The notes beneath the pieces were generated by a model. The model had not been told where the DNA came from. It did no database searches and saw only the letters and a program-made list of their open reading frames with translations. A DNA stretch of 39,426 nt. Source: a virus. Position numbers and translations under genes: made by a program. Below are positions 18,101-26,147 of the stretch, one piece after another. Location of the stretch: the IMG/VR virus record IMGVR_UViG_3300030382_000777, positions 1 through 39,426 of that record. One strand, given 5' to 3'. Numbering within the stretch: position 1 is the first letter of the stretch; the number at the start of each line of letters is the position of its first letter.

Positions 18101-19128
18101 ACTATAATAAAGCAATCCAACAACAAAGAGTACGTAGTGGCTGGAAACCTAAATCATGTATAGCTCCTGGTACTAATAAAGTAGTGAGCTATGAATGGAT
18201 GGGTCCAGTAGGAGACTGGTTATCTTTAACACTTGATGTAGTAGATAATGCTGATACTTTAAGTACTGCTATGCAAGAAGACTTACTTCAAAAATTAGGT
18301 TATGTACTTGGTTCAGCCTTTACTAATAGATCAGTTCTATCACAATTAGAACCTATGTTTGATGTCTTACAAGGTAACGGTGCTGCAGCTTCAAGGTTTA
18401 TATCAAGTTTTACTAATGATATGGTGCCTTTAGGTGGTTGGAGAAATGAAATCGGTAAGATTTTATACCCAGAACTACGTCAGATACGTTCTCAATTAGA
18501 TGATAACTTAAGAAATAGAAATGCTTGGTTAGATGCTGTAGATCCTACCCGTGCATTACCTGCTGTAGTAGATCCTATTGATGGTAAAGAAGTAGGTAAA
18601 GAAGATAATTGGTTCATTAGAGTATGGAATAGAGGACCAGTTAAGATTCATTCTAGACCTTCTAAAGAAAGACAATTTCTAATTGATATAGAATTCAATA
18701 GTTCACCAACTATGAGAATGAGTCAAAGAGGTGTTCTCTTAGAGAATCATGAGATTACTGCTATCAATTCTAAGATGGGTGAACAAGGTGTCTATAAACA
18801 AAAGATACGGGAGATAATGAAAGATGCTAATAAATTAGAATATAAAGGTATTAAAGGTTTTCAAAACATTCTTAAAGCTCAACGTAGAGGACTTGTGTCT
18901 TCTGAAGTATTAGATACTGCTAAGTATGCTAATATCTTCTCTAGACTTACTCAAGCTTATGCTCAATCTAAACGCTTCGCAGAAGATAACTTAGACGAAC
19001 CAATGAGATCTGGTATTAGAGAAAGAGAATATGAGAAGATTAATGCAGACTACAATCAAAAATCTGGTAATCTAAATCAAGTATATGAGGATTCAGGATT
19101 ACAAGACACACTAAACATGGCTAAATAA
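15154..19128 (+). CDS. large internal virion protein, gp16-like
   Basis: 1324 residues, nearly T7 gp16 size (1318). The order after gp15 and the size give the call. The N terminus (MTDYDKKLAEIDAELESIND, then acidic/Gln-rich) shows no lytic-transglycosylase pattern such as the Glu-Ser motif of T7 gp16, so the wall-cutting domain seems absent. A hydrophobic stretch near residues 945-960 (IGSLMTTMAFFAGV) could touch the membrane. It probably forms the DNA-ejection channel. C terminus is helical (NADYNQKSGNLNQVYEDSGL). Confidence 0.85.
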   Translation: MTDYDKKLAEIDAELESINDGSWVPTDTQQQPEQEQPSTEGQIQETSGDGIRSMDQVYQDRIDAGGPPGRPGIIGTGQDILEGTARSMYQGMAPAVGVTDTIIDTVNLLSAGGPEIPKLPEYESNAVQAIRNISGLVIPSLGLRSMALNAGAKIHASKQALPWLQKLGNSKSFEYFAKFGIDVGTGGLVDYVAEQNQKDANLLGTLKSYWPRTYQWIPDSVATTDDDSPGEKRAKNVAEGALFNVLSSIIEGAAYITKAGRSIKRTSSFIPSKEGGVKNVNELGKDEFSDIKFSDKPVEDEVLRGYARKEKELNLLNEYYVSKGEPEIDWNQFDEGETLVRSKDPDGIIGAQADAAQIQNNIQSSWGRIGNIIHEAARKEGIELDNLANRTLVSELTQQLKEGGSFSKRLKSNKIISAKIMDDAGKKLAATLLHPRVEPDEIIGLLDEFKRAVDESAVRIVGKKGIAGAIRQLKSQLIDIDTQKARAYLVTSEAGQVADMSEGARLMEDGASVLRTVDLMADRLEVLMVEKGLANFEAGAMLSHMNAWKSAAETGDKDVINAAADTILGNTSGKLTELIPQAKEWTSTIKAVARENPGFLKPLLLANEFTDGNVDSMYKLHLDAANRLGVFKKAIVDGNPDVPSIVNKVWWSNIFNSNLSAAATPARAAVGNLTGLLGRGMATIAGAVQKGDIASAKKAMVAHFALDDTLQKATEHMRLVFRKASINPKEVSYVMRGDLAIQEEKSLGMLRAYADAASEKGEDGASMMLGIYEDLDALAQDPVLRFGGNSMTAFDGFTKSVVANTEAKYIALNKLAQSGDEITEEAFKRAYQEVYDGWFDSNGMLKSDLIDSITSEIALNADSPIVDGFNQFIKRFPAARTFIRYPRTTANVIDTFTKWSPAGTLSADHWKMWGPLGRKSVNDFSFDEIKEILESKGRPVDEFALQNFDMLRYEVKGKAAIGSLMTTMAFFAGVNDRCTGTGHYNKAIQQQRVRSGWKPKSCIAPGTNKVVSYEWMGPVGDWLSLTLDVVDNADTLSTAMQEDLLQKLGYVLGSAFTNRSVLSQLEPMFDVLQGNGAAASRFISSFTNDMVPLGGWRNEIGKILYPELRQIRSQLDDNLRNRNAWLDAVDPTRALPAVVDPIDGKEVGKEDNWFIRVWNRGPVKIHSRPSKERQFLIDIEFNSSPTMRMSQRGVLLENHEITAINSKMGEQGVYKQKIREIMKDANKLEYKGIKGFQNILKAQRRGLVSSEVLDTAKYANIFSRLTQAYAQSKRFAEDNLDEPMRSGIREREYEKINADYNQKSGNLNQVYEDSGLQDTLNMAK

Positions 19129-19130
19129 CA

Positions 19131-20705
19131 ATGGCAACAGAACAAACAATTACAATTAGTGGAACTCCTACAGTGGTTTCTGGTGTCACTGTTCCTTATG
19201 TAAGAACATCAGATTTAGAAATACACATCGGTAAAGGTCTAGTAGAAAAAGTAGTATTAAATAATGCTGGAGCTGGTTATGCTGATGCAACTAATGCAGC
19301 TTTAGAATTTTCTGGAGGTGGAGGTAGTAGTGCAGCTTTAACAGTAGATGTATCTTCTGGTCAAGTATCTCTAGATAATGCTGGAGTACCCACTAATAAA
19401 GGTACTGGTTATACAACTGCTCCAATTGTAGGATTCGGTAATATATCAGGTGGTACTGGAGCAGATGCTACTGCAGAAATCTTTACTAAAAAAGTTGAAA
19501 CAACAGATTATAGTATATCTGGTACTAGTGGTTCTGCTACTCTTACTTTTACTTCAGCCTTAGCTAATGGTGATAAAGTATTAGTAAAAAGAGTAACAGA
19601 TGTAACTACAGCTGCTAATACATTTAATGCTGGTAGTGCTATATCAGCTACAGATTTAAACAATAGCTTTAATCAACTAAGATATAAAGCAGAAGAGTTA
19701 CCTAATGTAACAAGTACTGCAGTTACTAATGGTGATAAAGGTGATATTACTGTATCAGGTAGTACATGGACTATTGATAATGATGTAGTTACTGGTTCAA
19801 AACTAGCTGATAATATAGATATAGCTGGTACATTAGATGTAACAGGTAATGCTGTATTTGATGCTAATGTTAATATTAAAGCAGATAATAAGCTATTTAC
19901 TATAGAACAAGCAGACGGTACTGATAAGTTTACTGTAGATACAGATAACGGTAACACAACTATAGCTGGTACATTAGGAGTTACAGGTGCAACAACACTA
20001 ACTGGAGCCTTAGCAGCTAATGCTGGTATTACAGTAGATACTGATAAGTTTACTGTAGCTGATAGTACTGGTAATACAGCTATTGATGGTACATTAGATG
20101 TAGACGGTGCTACAACACTTGACGGTACAACCGTAGATGGTGTCTTAGATGTTAACGGTAGTGCAACAATTGATAATGTCCAAATTGATGGGAATGAAAT
20201 TGATACTACTAGTGGTAACTTAACTATTGATTCTAATGGTGGTACAACTACTGTTGATGATATTCTTACAGTATCGGGACTTTTAACAGCTAATAGTGGT
20301 ATAACATCAGCAGCACAGAAAACAAACACATTTGGAGGACCACTAGTACTTAGTAAAGTAAGTAAAGATGTTACTGGTTTAACTGCTTTAACATTACATG
20401 CAAGTGATAATACTAGTAGTAATATACTGAATTCAGTATATCTTAATTTATATTCTAGTTCAGGTGCAGTAAGTATTGCTACAATAGCTGGAGGTGTAGC
20501 AGGACAGATATTAGTTATACATGTTACTGGAGATGGAACCTCAGGTACTTCGGGTCTTGATGTAACCCTTACAGATACTGTTCATAGTTCAGGAACTGCT
20601 GATGGGTTTGTTAAAGGAAGAGCATTTGATGCATCCGGTGGTGATGCAGGTATATTTATATACAATGGAAATCAGTGGATTAACTTAACTATAGGTGATA
20701 ACTAA
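19131..20705 (+). CDS. tail fibre protein, gp17-like N-terminal domain
   Basis: 524 residues. The N-terminal part carries the T7 fibre attachment domain, interrupted by an insert: TISGTPTVVSGVTVPYVRTS, then a Gly-rich insert (about 45-112), then TTDYSISGTSGSATLTFTSA and SAISATDLNNSFNQLRYKAE. The shaft consists of repeats of the type GTLDVTGNAVFDANVNIKAD and DKFTVDTDNGNTTIAGTLGV. The C-terminal portion (about 400-524) is a separate domain ending in GNQWINLTIGDN and should contact the host receptor. Confidence 0.92.
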   Translation: MATEQTITISGTPTVVSGVTVPYVRTSDLEIHIGKGLVEKVVLNNAGAGYADATNAALEFSGGGGSSAALTVDVSSGQVSLDNAGVPTNKGTGYTTAPIVGFGNISGGTGADATAEIFTKKVETTDYSISGTSGSATLTFTSALANGDKVLVKRVTDVTTAANTFNAGSAISATDLNNSFNQLRYKAEELPNVTSTAVTNGDKGDITVSGSTWTIDNDVVTGSKLADNIDIAGTLDVTGNAVFDANVNIKADNKLFTIEQADGTDKFTVDTDNGNTTIAGTLGVTGATTLTGALAANAGITVDTDKFTVADSTGNTAIDGTLDVDGATTLDGTTVDGVLDVNGSATIDNVQIDGNEIDTTSGNLTIDSNGGTTTVDDILTVSGLLTANSGITSAAQKTNTFGGPLVLSKVSKDVTGLTALTLHASDNTSSNILNSVYLNLYSSSGAVSIATIAGGVAGQILVIHVTGDGTSGTSGLDVTLTDTVHSSGTADGFVKGRAFDASGGDAGIFIYNGNQWINLTIGDN

Positions 20706-20920
20706 TGACATACAGAAACTATGATGCTGATGGTAAGAATATAGGCTGGCCCTCAGATGCAGGGCTAGTAGAAAGTATCCACTATGGTAGATTTGGTTCA
20801 GCACATTATACTCTGAACTCATATTTACAAAGTCACTTTATGGATGGTGGTAATTTTGATAATGGAACATCATCAGTGACTGTCCCAGATGTATACGATG
20901 GAGGCGATTTCGGATCTTAA
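20705..20920 (+). CDS. small protein between fibre genes, 71 aa
   Basis: Start overlaps the fibre stop by one base (taATGa). The sequence begins MTYRNYDADGKNIGWPSDAG, contains HYGRFGSAHYTLNSYLQSHF and ends in acidic/Gly residues. Aromatic-rich, with no signal peptide. I do not recognise it. Its position suggests a fibre-associated or chaperone-like role, which is inference. Confidence 0.6.
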   Translation: MTYRNYDADGKNIGWPSDAGLVESIHYGRFGSAHYTLNSYLQSHFMDGGNFDNGTSSVTVPDVYDGGDFGS

Positions 20921-20923
20921 ATT

Positions 20924-22984
20924 ATGTCAACCCCAGCAACTAGAACCCCTATTAAATTGGCTAGGGGTTCCTATTCAAATTTATATGCCAGTATAGATGA
21001 TTTACAAGAAGGTGAAATTATCTATGCTGAAGACCAGAACCAATTATATGTAAAAGAAGGTTCTGAATTAATCGATGTAACTGGAGATGGTGGTGGGGGT
21101 GATGGTACAACAAACCTCTCCTATACAACTTCTGGAGCTGGTTTATCAGTTGTATCTTCATCAGGTAGTAATACAGACTTACCTGCAGCTACTACATCAG
21201 CATGGGGACTCATGACTGATGAAGATAAAACAAAACTAGATGGTATTACTGCTTCTGCTAATAACTATTCTATTTCATCTGATCTACTAGATGAAGATGA
21301 TATGTCTAGTGATTCTGCTACTAAAGCACCTAGTCAACAATCAGTCAAAGCTTATGTTACAGCTACTGGAGGAGCAACAAATCTAAGTAATACAGCTAAT
21401 GGTACTTCTTTAACTGTTGAATCTTCGTCAGGTAATAATACAGCTTTACCCGCAGCTACAACTTCAGCTTGGGGTGTAATGACTGATGAGGATAAAACTA
21501 AGTTAGATGGTGTAGCAGCCTCTGCAAACAACTATACACACCCTAATCATTCTGGTGAGGTTACATCAACAAATGATGGGGCTACAGTTATTGCTTCAAA
21601 TATTGTAGATGAAGATAATTTAAAAATTAGTAATTCTCCTTCTGATGGAAAATTTCTACAATATAAAGATGGAACAGATGAATTAACTTGGGCGGTACCT
21701 ACAGATACCAATACAACTTATTCAGTAGAAGACGGTGGTTTAACTCAGAATAACTTCACTAATACTCTTAAAACTAAATTAGATGGTATTGAAGCTAGTG
21801 CAGATGTAACTGATTCGACAAACGTCAACAGTGCTGGAGCTGTAATGAACTCTGACCTTGATGGAAAGGGTGAAATACTAATAGGTGATGGCTCAGGTGA
21901 TCCAACAGCGTTAGCAGTAGGAACTAATAATTATGTTTTAACTGCTGACTCTGGTGAAGCTACTGGTGTTAAATGGGCTGCAACAGCAACAGGAACTCCA
22001 GAAGGTACAGCGGTAATATCTACAGGTGTAACAGGTACAACTAAGTTCTTACGTGTTGATGGCGATGGATCTTGTTCTTGGCAAGTACCTCCTGATACAA
22101 ATACACAAGTAAGTATTGATGATACACCTGTAAACGGTGTTACTGATGAAGCTATAAGTTCTAACTGGGCTTATGATCACAACGCTGCAACAGGAAATAG
22201 TGCTCACGTACCAGCAGCAGGTAGCTCTGGTCAATTCTTAAAGCATGATGGTACATGGGGTACACCTCCAGATACAAATACTCAAGTAAGCATAGACGAC
22301 ACACCAGTTAACGGTGTTACTGATGAGGCTATAAGTTCTAATTGGGCTTTTGACCATAATGCTGCAACAGGTAACAGTGCTCATGTTCCTGCAGCTGGAA
22401 GTTCAGGTCAGTTTTTAAAACATGATGCTACTTGGGGTACACCTCCAGATACAAACACTCAACTAACTACTGAACAAGTTCAGGATATAGTTGGTGGTAT
22501 GTTTACAGGTAATACTGAGACTAATATATCCGCTACCTATGAAGATGGTGACGGTACAATTGATTTAGTTTCTACGGATACGAATACCCAACTAACAGAA
22601 GAGCAAGTAGAAGACTTTGTAGGAGGTATGGTAACTGGTAATACTGAGACAGGTATTACAGTAACTTATGAGGACTCTGATGGTACATTAGATTTTGTAG
22701 TAGCTGATCAGACTCCTGAAGGTACAGCAATACTTTCAACAGGTGAATCAGGTGGTAGTAAATTCCTAAGAGAAGATGGTGATGGCACTTGTTCATGGCA
22801 AACAGTGTCTGGTGGAAGTTCTTTAACAGTACAAGATGAAGGTTCATCATTATCTACTGCTGCAACAACATTAAATTTTGTCGGTGATGGTGTTGCAGCT
22901 ACTGGTACAGGTGCAACGAAGACAATTACTATTTCAGGAGGAGGTGGCACTTCTGATCTAATAGAGATCATGATGTTCACATAA
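20924..22984 (+). CDS. large fibre-like structural protein with internal repeats, 686 aa
   Basis: Begins MSTPATRTPIKLARGSYSNL and QEGEIIYAEDQNQLYVKEG, a pattern seen at the N terminus of many cyanophage fibre proteins. The body is made of repeats: two copies of a TTSAWGxMTDEDKTKLDGxx module (about 90-110 and 180-200) plus a variant, two tandem 59-residue units (residues about 391-508), and two units containing TEEQVEDFVGGMVTGNTET-like sequence. Ends in a Ser/Gly-rich domain. Likely a trimeric fibre or adhesin of the tail. No enzymatic motif is visible. Confidence 0.8.
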   Translation: MSTPATRTPIKLARGSYSNLYASIDDLQEGEIIYAEDQNQLYVKEGSELIDVTGDGGGGDGTTNLSYTTSGAGLSVVSSSGSNTDLPAATTSAWGLMTDEDKTKLDGITASANNYSISSDLLDEDDMSSDSATKAPSQQSVKAYVTATGGATNLSNTANGTSLTVESSSGNNTALPAATTSAWGVMTDEDKTKLDGVAASANNYTHPNHSGEVTSTNDGATVIASNIVDEDNLKISNSPSDGKFLQYKDGTDELTWAVPTDTNTTYSVEDGGLTQNNFTNTLKTKLDGIEASADVTDSTNVNSAGAVMNSDLDGKGEILIGDGSGDPTALAVGTNNYVLTADSGEATGVKWAATATGTPEGTAVISTGVTGTTKFLRVDGDGSCSWQVPPDTNTQVSIDDTPVNGVTDEAISSNWAYDHNAATGNSAHVPAAGSSGQFLKHDGTWGTPPDTNTQVSIDDTPVNGVTDEAISSNWAFDHNAATGNSAHVPAAGSSGQFLKHDATWGTPPDTNTQLTTEQVQDIVGGMFTGNTETNISATYEDGDGTIDLVSTDTNTQLTEEQVEDFVGGMVTGNTETGITVTYEDSDGTLDFVVADQTPEGTAILSTGESGGSKFLREDGDGTCSWQTVSGGSSLTVQDEGSSLSTAATTLNFVGDGVAATGTGATKTITISGGGGTSDLIEIMMFT
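22094..22447 (+). repeat. tandem duplication, two 177-bp units in the fibre-like gene
   Basis: Units 22094-22270 and 22271-22447 each encode 59 residues beginning DTNTQVSIDDTPVNGVTDEA. Only two codons differ at amino-acid level (Tyr to Phe, Gly to Ala), but 25 further codons differ synonymously. The period is exact and the join to the following DTNTQ module is in frame. Confidence 0.95.
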
Positions 22985-22996
22985 GGAGGTTTATTA

Positions 22997-23338
22997 ATGG
23001 CATTATCAAAAACAGGTTTAGGATTATTTACCTCTTGCGGTGCAAGTGCTACTACTACTGTCTTAACAGTAGCTTCTAGTAAGACTAACTATGTTAGAGG
23101 TTTAATCGTACATAACACACATACAGGAACAGTAAACGTAAAAGCGCATATTGTCCCTAATGGAGGCAGTGTTGGAACAGGTAACATACTATTAGAAGCG
23201 AATCTCGTTACTAAAGATACTTACTTCTTAGAATTTAATTTTCCAATTATTTTAACGACGAATGGAGATACAATTCAAGTAGTAGTTGGTTCAGGTGGTT
23301 CCCAAAATGTAATGGTTATCGGTGATAAGGAGTCTTAA
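22997..23338 (+). CDS. hypothetical tail-associated protein, 113 aa
   Basis: Preceded by a strong ribosome-binding site (AAGGAGG about 8 bases before ATG), unusual among these late genes. Sequence begins MALSKTGLGLFTSCGASATT and is beta-type throughout (VRGLIVHNTHTGTVNVKAHI). It resembles small structural proteins placed between cyanophage fibre genes. Exact role unknown. Confidence 0.65.
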   Translation: MALSKTGLGLFTSCGASATTTVLTVASSKTNYVRGLIVHNTHTGTVNVKAHIVPNGGSVGTGNILLEANLVTKDTYFLEFNFPIILTTNGDTIQVVVGSGGSQNVMVIGDKES

Positions 23339-23341
23339 CTA

Positions 23342-24253
23342 ATGGGATTTAAAACTCAGAAAGGTTTCTTATTTACTGGTTCAGGTGTTGGATTGAAATA
23401 TGTTTCAGGTAAAAGACAGTCTTGGTATATCTCAGAACAAGGTGATCCAGGCGGCCCAATTTCTATGTCTTTAACAGCCGCTGAACATTACTACGACGAA
23501 GGGACTTCTCCTAACGACGATGATGTGACTAGAAATGTAAATTCAGACGGTGATGCAAATGAGACATGGAATGATATACCAACAGTTTCTTACCCCACTT
23601 CAAGACTATTTGTTGTTATTGCAGCTATAAGAAAAACCGGTAATCCTGATTGGGATGAACTGTTTAATGCTTCGGATCTTAATTATGAATTAGAATTAAA
23701 ATATAATAGCTCAACCACAGCACTTACTTATAGACCTGCTTATGCAGGTACAAAATTTAACTCAACAAGTATTTGGACAGGGATGGCTGATGGAACTGCA
23801 TCATTGACGGATGATTATAGCATACGTTTTCACTCAATAGATGGATCTGACCATGGTAATTTTGCCTATTCGGGCATTGTTTTAGATGGTGTTAATAATA
23901 TTGAATATGTAAACGTTGAAAGTTTTGGTCATTCAACAACAGAAGGACAAACAGTTACTTCTGCATTGAGCCTTGCTCCAGACAACACAACAGGAGCTTC
24001 ACATGTTTTAAGAATTGCAGCGTCTAATGCCTCTAATATTGACACTAATGTCATTGACTACAACGCAGGAGGATCAGAACCTACTTATACTCAAATAGGA
24101 GAAGGTGATAATGGATCAGATGAAAGACATCATCATTCTTATTACTTTGGAACTCATGGAACGCAAGTTAATATGGGTGGTACTTTTGGTGACAGTTCAA
24201 CAGAAGCAGATGATGGTATTAGTGGCTTAGGTTGTATTATTGGTCTAAGTTAA
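23342..24253 (+). CDS. hypothetical fibre/adhesin-like protein, 303 aa
   Basis: Begins MGFKTQKGFLFTGSGVGLKY. The body is Ser/Thr/Asn/Gly-rich with a beta character, and the C-terminal part has RHHHSYYFGTHGTQVNMGG and ends ISGLGCIIGLS. No signal peptide or enzyme motif. It ends the fibre block, with the next gene's GTG directly following its stop. A host-contact or fibre-tip role is inferred from position and composition. Confidence 0.65.
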   Translation: MGFKTQKGFLFTGSGVGLKYVSGKRQSWYISEQGDPGGPISMSLTAAEHYYDEGTSPNDDDVTRNVNSDGDANETWNDIPTVSYPTSRLFVVIAAIRKTGNPDWDELFNASDLNYELELKYNSSTTALTYRPAYAGTKFNSTSIWTGMADGTASLTDDYSIRFHSIDGSDHGNFAYSGIVLDGVNNIEYVNVESFGHSTTEGQTVTSALSLAPDNTTGASHVLRIAASNASNIDTNVIDYNAGGSEPTYTQIGEGDNGSDERHHHSYYFGTHGTQVNMGGTFGDSSTEADDGISGLGCIIGLS

Positions 24254-24640
24254 GTGCCGATTTATCTACCTAGAGTAACACTACCTAAACCTGATTCACT
24301 TTATTTCAAACCTCCTACAGCTCGGATACCATCATATAAACCAATGGTTATACCTCCGAGCGATCTAGAGGCACCTGAAGACGTTAAACAAGAATCTACA
24401 GAACAAGTAGAGCAACCTAAATTACAAATACCTGTATTAGATATACAGATGCCACTGCCTGAACCTGCAGTAGTTATAACTGCTGTTACAACAGCTGTCG
24501 TAGCAGTAGCAACTACATCTATTACTTCATCTTTATTTGAACCAATTAAAAAGAAAGTTCAAAAACAACTACAAGCTAAAGTTAACGCATGGAAGGAAAA
24601 GAGAAAAAAGGACTCCTCACCAAAATCAAAGACGGAATAG
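24254..24640 (+). CDS. small membrane-anchored protein, 128 aa
   Basis: GTG start placed immediately after the upstream stop. Pro-rich N-terminal half (MPIYLPRVTLPKPDSLYFKP), then a hydrophobic segment about residues 76-95 (VVITAVTTAVVAVATTS) and a very basic C-terminal tail (KKKVQKQLQAKVNAWKEKRK). This looks like a one-span membrane protein with a charged cytoplasmic tail. It overlaps the putative holin gene by 52 bp, so it may be part of the lysis block; the family function is unknown to me. Confidence 0.65.
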   Translation: MPIYLPRVTLPKPDSLYFKPPTARIPSYKPMVIPPSDLEAPEDVKQESTEQVEQPKLQIPVLDIQMPLPEPAVVITAVTTAVVAVATTSITSSLFEPIKKKVQKQLQAKVNAWKEKRKKDSSPKSKTE

Positions 24641-24891
24641 AGGATCAAGATGCCCAAATCCAAATACTCGGAACTTTCGTAAGATTAGGAGTAGTTGTTT
24701 GGTCCGGGTTTATCATAACTTTAAATTATTTAGAATTACCTGTAGTTAAAAAATCTGGTAACTCAGATATAACTTTTGTAGCGTCGGTCTTCACTGGAGC
24801 TCTTGCAACATTCGGTTTGTCTACTGGTAATAATAATAAAGATAAAGGTAATACATTAAATTGTCCTATGGCAAAGAAAAAGGAAGAATGA
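24589..24891 (+). CDS. putative holin, two transmembrane segments
   Basis: 100 residues. The basic/acidic N-terminal part MEGKEKKGLLTKIKDGIEDQ is followed by two hydrophobic segments: FVRLGVVVWSGFIITLNYLE (about 31-50) and ITFVASVFTGALATFGLST (about 61-79), and then a Lys-rich tail. Size, two spans and charged tail fit class II holins, and similar proteins are annotated as holin-like in cyanophages. It would permeabilise the cytoplasmic membrane at lysis. Its stop overlaps the next start (ATGA). No endolysin is recognisable beside it. Confidence 0.6.
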   Translation: MEGKEKKGLLTKIKDGIEDQDAQIQILGTFVRLGVVVWSGFIITLNYLELPVVKKSGNSDITFVASVFTGALATFGLSTGNNNKDKGNTLNCPMAKKKEE

Positions 24892-25259
24892 AAAAATGGC
24901 TTTTACTCTTCCTACTAACATCACCCACGGTAGTAAGAGCAGAATTAGTAACCCCGAATTTCACACAGGGGTCTATGAATTCAACAACAACAACAACTCA
25001 AGAGATCGTGGAGGAGATAACCACCACAACCTATGGGTCTGCATTAAACAAATGGAGTGGAGAAAACATCACTCATACATCAGCCTCTTCAGGCGGTATA
25101 GCCGATTCAGATTCGGTATTCACCTTACACACAGCTGGAGATCCTTTCTCACTAGAAGTGGTAACAAGAGCAGCAAGTCAGGTACTCGAAATAACAGAAA
25201 TAGATCGAGAAATCGACACTACCTCTACTACGGTATCCTTATCAGTCTTCTCTCAATAG
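24888..25259 (+). CDS. secreted protein with signal peptide, 123 aa
   Basis: The ATG at 24888 is preferred over one at 24861 because it follows an AAGGAAGA-type site, couples to the holin stop and starts a good signal peptide: MKKWLLLFLLTSPTVVRA, cleaved before ELVTPNFTQGS. The mature part is Thr/Ser-rich (MNSTTTTTQEIVEEITTTT) and ends ESTTVS-like as TTSTTVSLSVFSQ. Related secreted proteins are widespread in cyanophages and have no known function. Probably late and exported by the host. Confidence 0.75.
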   Translation: MKKWLLLFLLTSPTVVRAELVTPNFTQGSMNSTTTTTQEIVEEITTTTYGSALNKWSGENITHTSASSGGIADSDSVFTLHTAGDPFSLEVVTRAASQVLEITEIDREIDTTSTTVSLSVFSQ

Positions 25260-25792
25260 CACCAGTTCGTGCTGAAGAAGGTGAAACAAATAATACTTCT
25301 AACCCCGTGGCGGCTGCAACGGGCAATGTGACCAACCAAGCCGTCCAATTTCAAAATAACGGTGCTCCATCTAGACAACACTATGGTCCAAACATAAGTT
25401 GTAATGGTAGTACTATGACTTTCTCTCCATTCTATATGGGTAATCATACTAAACCTTGGGATATAGATGAAGGTGTTATGTCACCCTCTAGCTATACTAT
25501 GGCTGAGAACTGGGGTGGTCAGATTAATTTCATGATCCCCCTAGATAGAGAAGGTCTCCGTAGATGTCGTAGCATAGCTGCTAGACAAGAAGAAAAGATG
25601 AGATTAGACTATGAGCTAGTTCGTGCTCTCAAATGTGCAGATTTACAAACTAAAGGGTTTATGTTGAGACCCGGCTCAAGAGTAGAAAGCATGTGTAGCG
25701 ATGTTATTGCTATATCTGCTTATAAAAAATCAATACAACCCCCAATCACCAAGGAAAAGCCTTGGTATAATCCATTTAAAAAGAAACAATGA
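25214..25792 (+). CDS. secreted conserved-type protein, start codon unresolved
   Basis: The frame clearly codes: a signal-peptide-like stretch HYLYYGILISLLSIAPVRA, then NPVAAATGNVTNQAVQFQNN, SCNGSTMTFSPFYMGNH and GLRRCRSIAARQEEKMRLDY, ending WYNPFKKKQ, a pattern I know from cyanophages. But no ATG, GTG or TTG lies near the signal peptide: the frame is open back to ATG 25052 and ATG 24896, across the previous gene in another frame, with unnatural Arg/Asn-rich content. The next downstream start is GTG 25307, which would remove the signal peptide. The coordinate given is where plausible protein begins. Explanations: rare start (ATC 25235 or 25241), frameshift, or sequence error. Confidence 0.6.
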   Translation, partial: RHYLYYGILISLLSIAPVRAEEGETNNTSNPVAAATGNVTNQAVQFQNNGAPSRQHYGPNISCNGSTMTFSPFYMGNHTKPWDIDEGVMSPSSYTMAENWGGQINFMIPLDREGLRRCRSIAARQEEKMRLDYELVRALKCADLQTKGFMLRPGSRVESMCSDVIAISAYKKSIQPPITKEKPWYNPFKKKQ

Positions 25793-25944
25793 TTGTACTT
25801 ATCAAGCCCATCCTATTCGCCTTCTTAAAATCTGATTCAGTTAAGAAGCTTGTAGTAGATTTATTAGAAGCTTATGTCGCTAGAACAGATAATAAACTAG
25901 ACGATCAAGCACTTAAAATTGTAAAAGATAAACTATTTAGTTAA
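25789..25944 (+). CDS. small hypothetical protein, 51 aa
   Basis: ATG overlaps the previous stop (ATGA) and the own stop directly abuts the next ATG. Sequence starts MIVLIKPILFAFLKSDSVKK, followed by VVDLLEAYVARTDNKLDDQ. A short hydrophobic N terminus plus a helical, charged remainder. Proteins of this type recur in cyanophages at this place, to my knowledge without function. Confidence 0.65.
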   Translation: MIVLIKPILFAFLKSDSVKKLVVDLLEAYVARTDNKLDDQALKIVKDKLFS

Positions 25945-26145
25945 ATGCCTAGAAAAGCTAAAACAACAACAAAGGTTAAACAACTAGTTAAACCTGAACC
26001 TACAGAAACTGCTACAGTTACTAAGTATCAAACTGAACCTAAAATTGGTGCACCTACATTAGGAATAGATCCTGATATGGTTACTAGAGTTGGACTTGGT
26101 AAATTAGAAGTAGTTGATAATGGGAGACAATCTTATACCCCTTAA
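25945..26145 (+). CDS. small hypothetical protein, 66 aa
   Basis: Starts with no gap after the previous stop. Basic, Lys/Thr-rich N terminus (MPRKAKTTTKVKQLVKPEPT), then PKIGAPTLGIDPDMVTRVGL. No membrane segment or enzyme motif. It lies two bases before the small terminase subunit gene and is part of the same tight cluster. Function unknown. Confidence 0.6.
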   Translation: MPRKAKTTTKVKQLVKPEPTETATVTKYQTEPKIGAPTLGIDPDMVTRVGLGKLEVVDNGRQSYTP

Positions 26146-26147
26146 TT

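Noticed and set aside
24896-25213. N-terminal extension of the second secreted protein across the previous gene's frame
   Set aside because: The composition (runs of Asn, Arg/Ser-rich) is that of an out-of-frame reading of the Thr-rich upstream gene, and it would put the signal peptide in mid-protein. Left as a finding, not as coding sequence.
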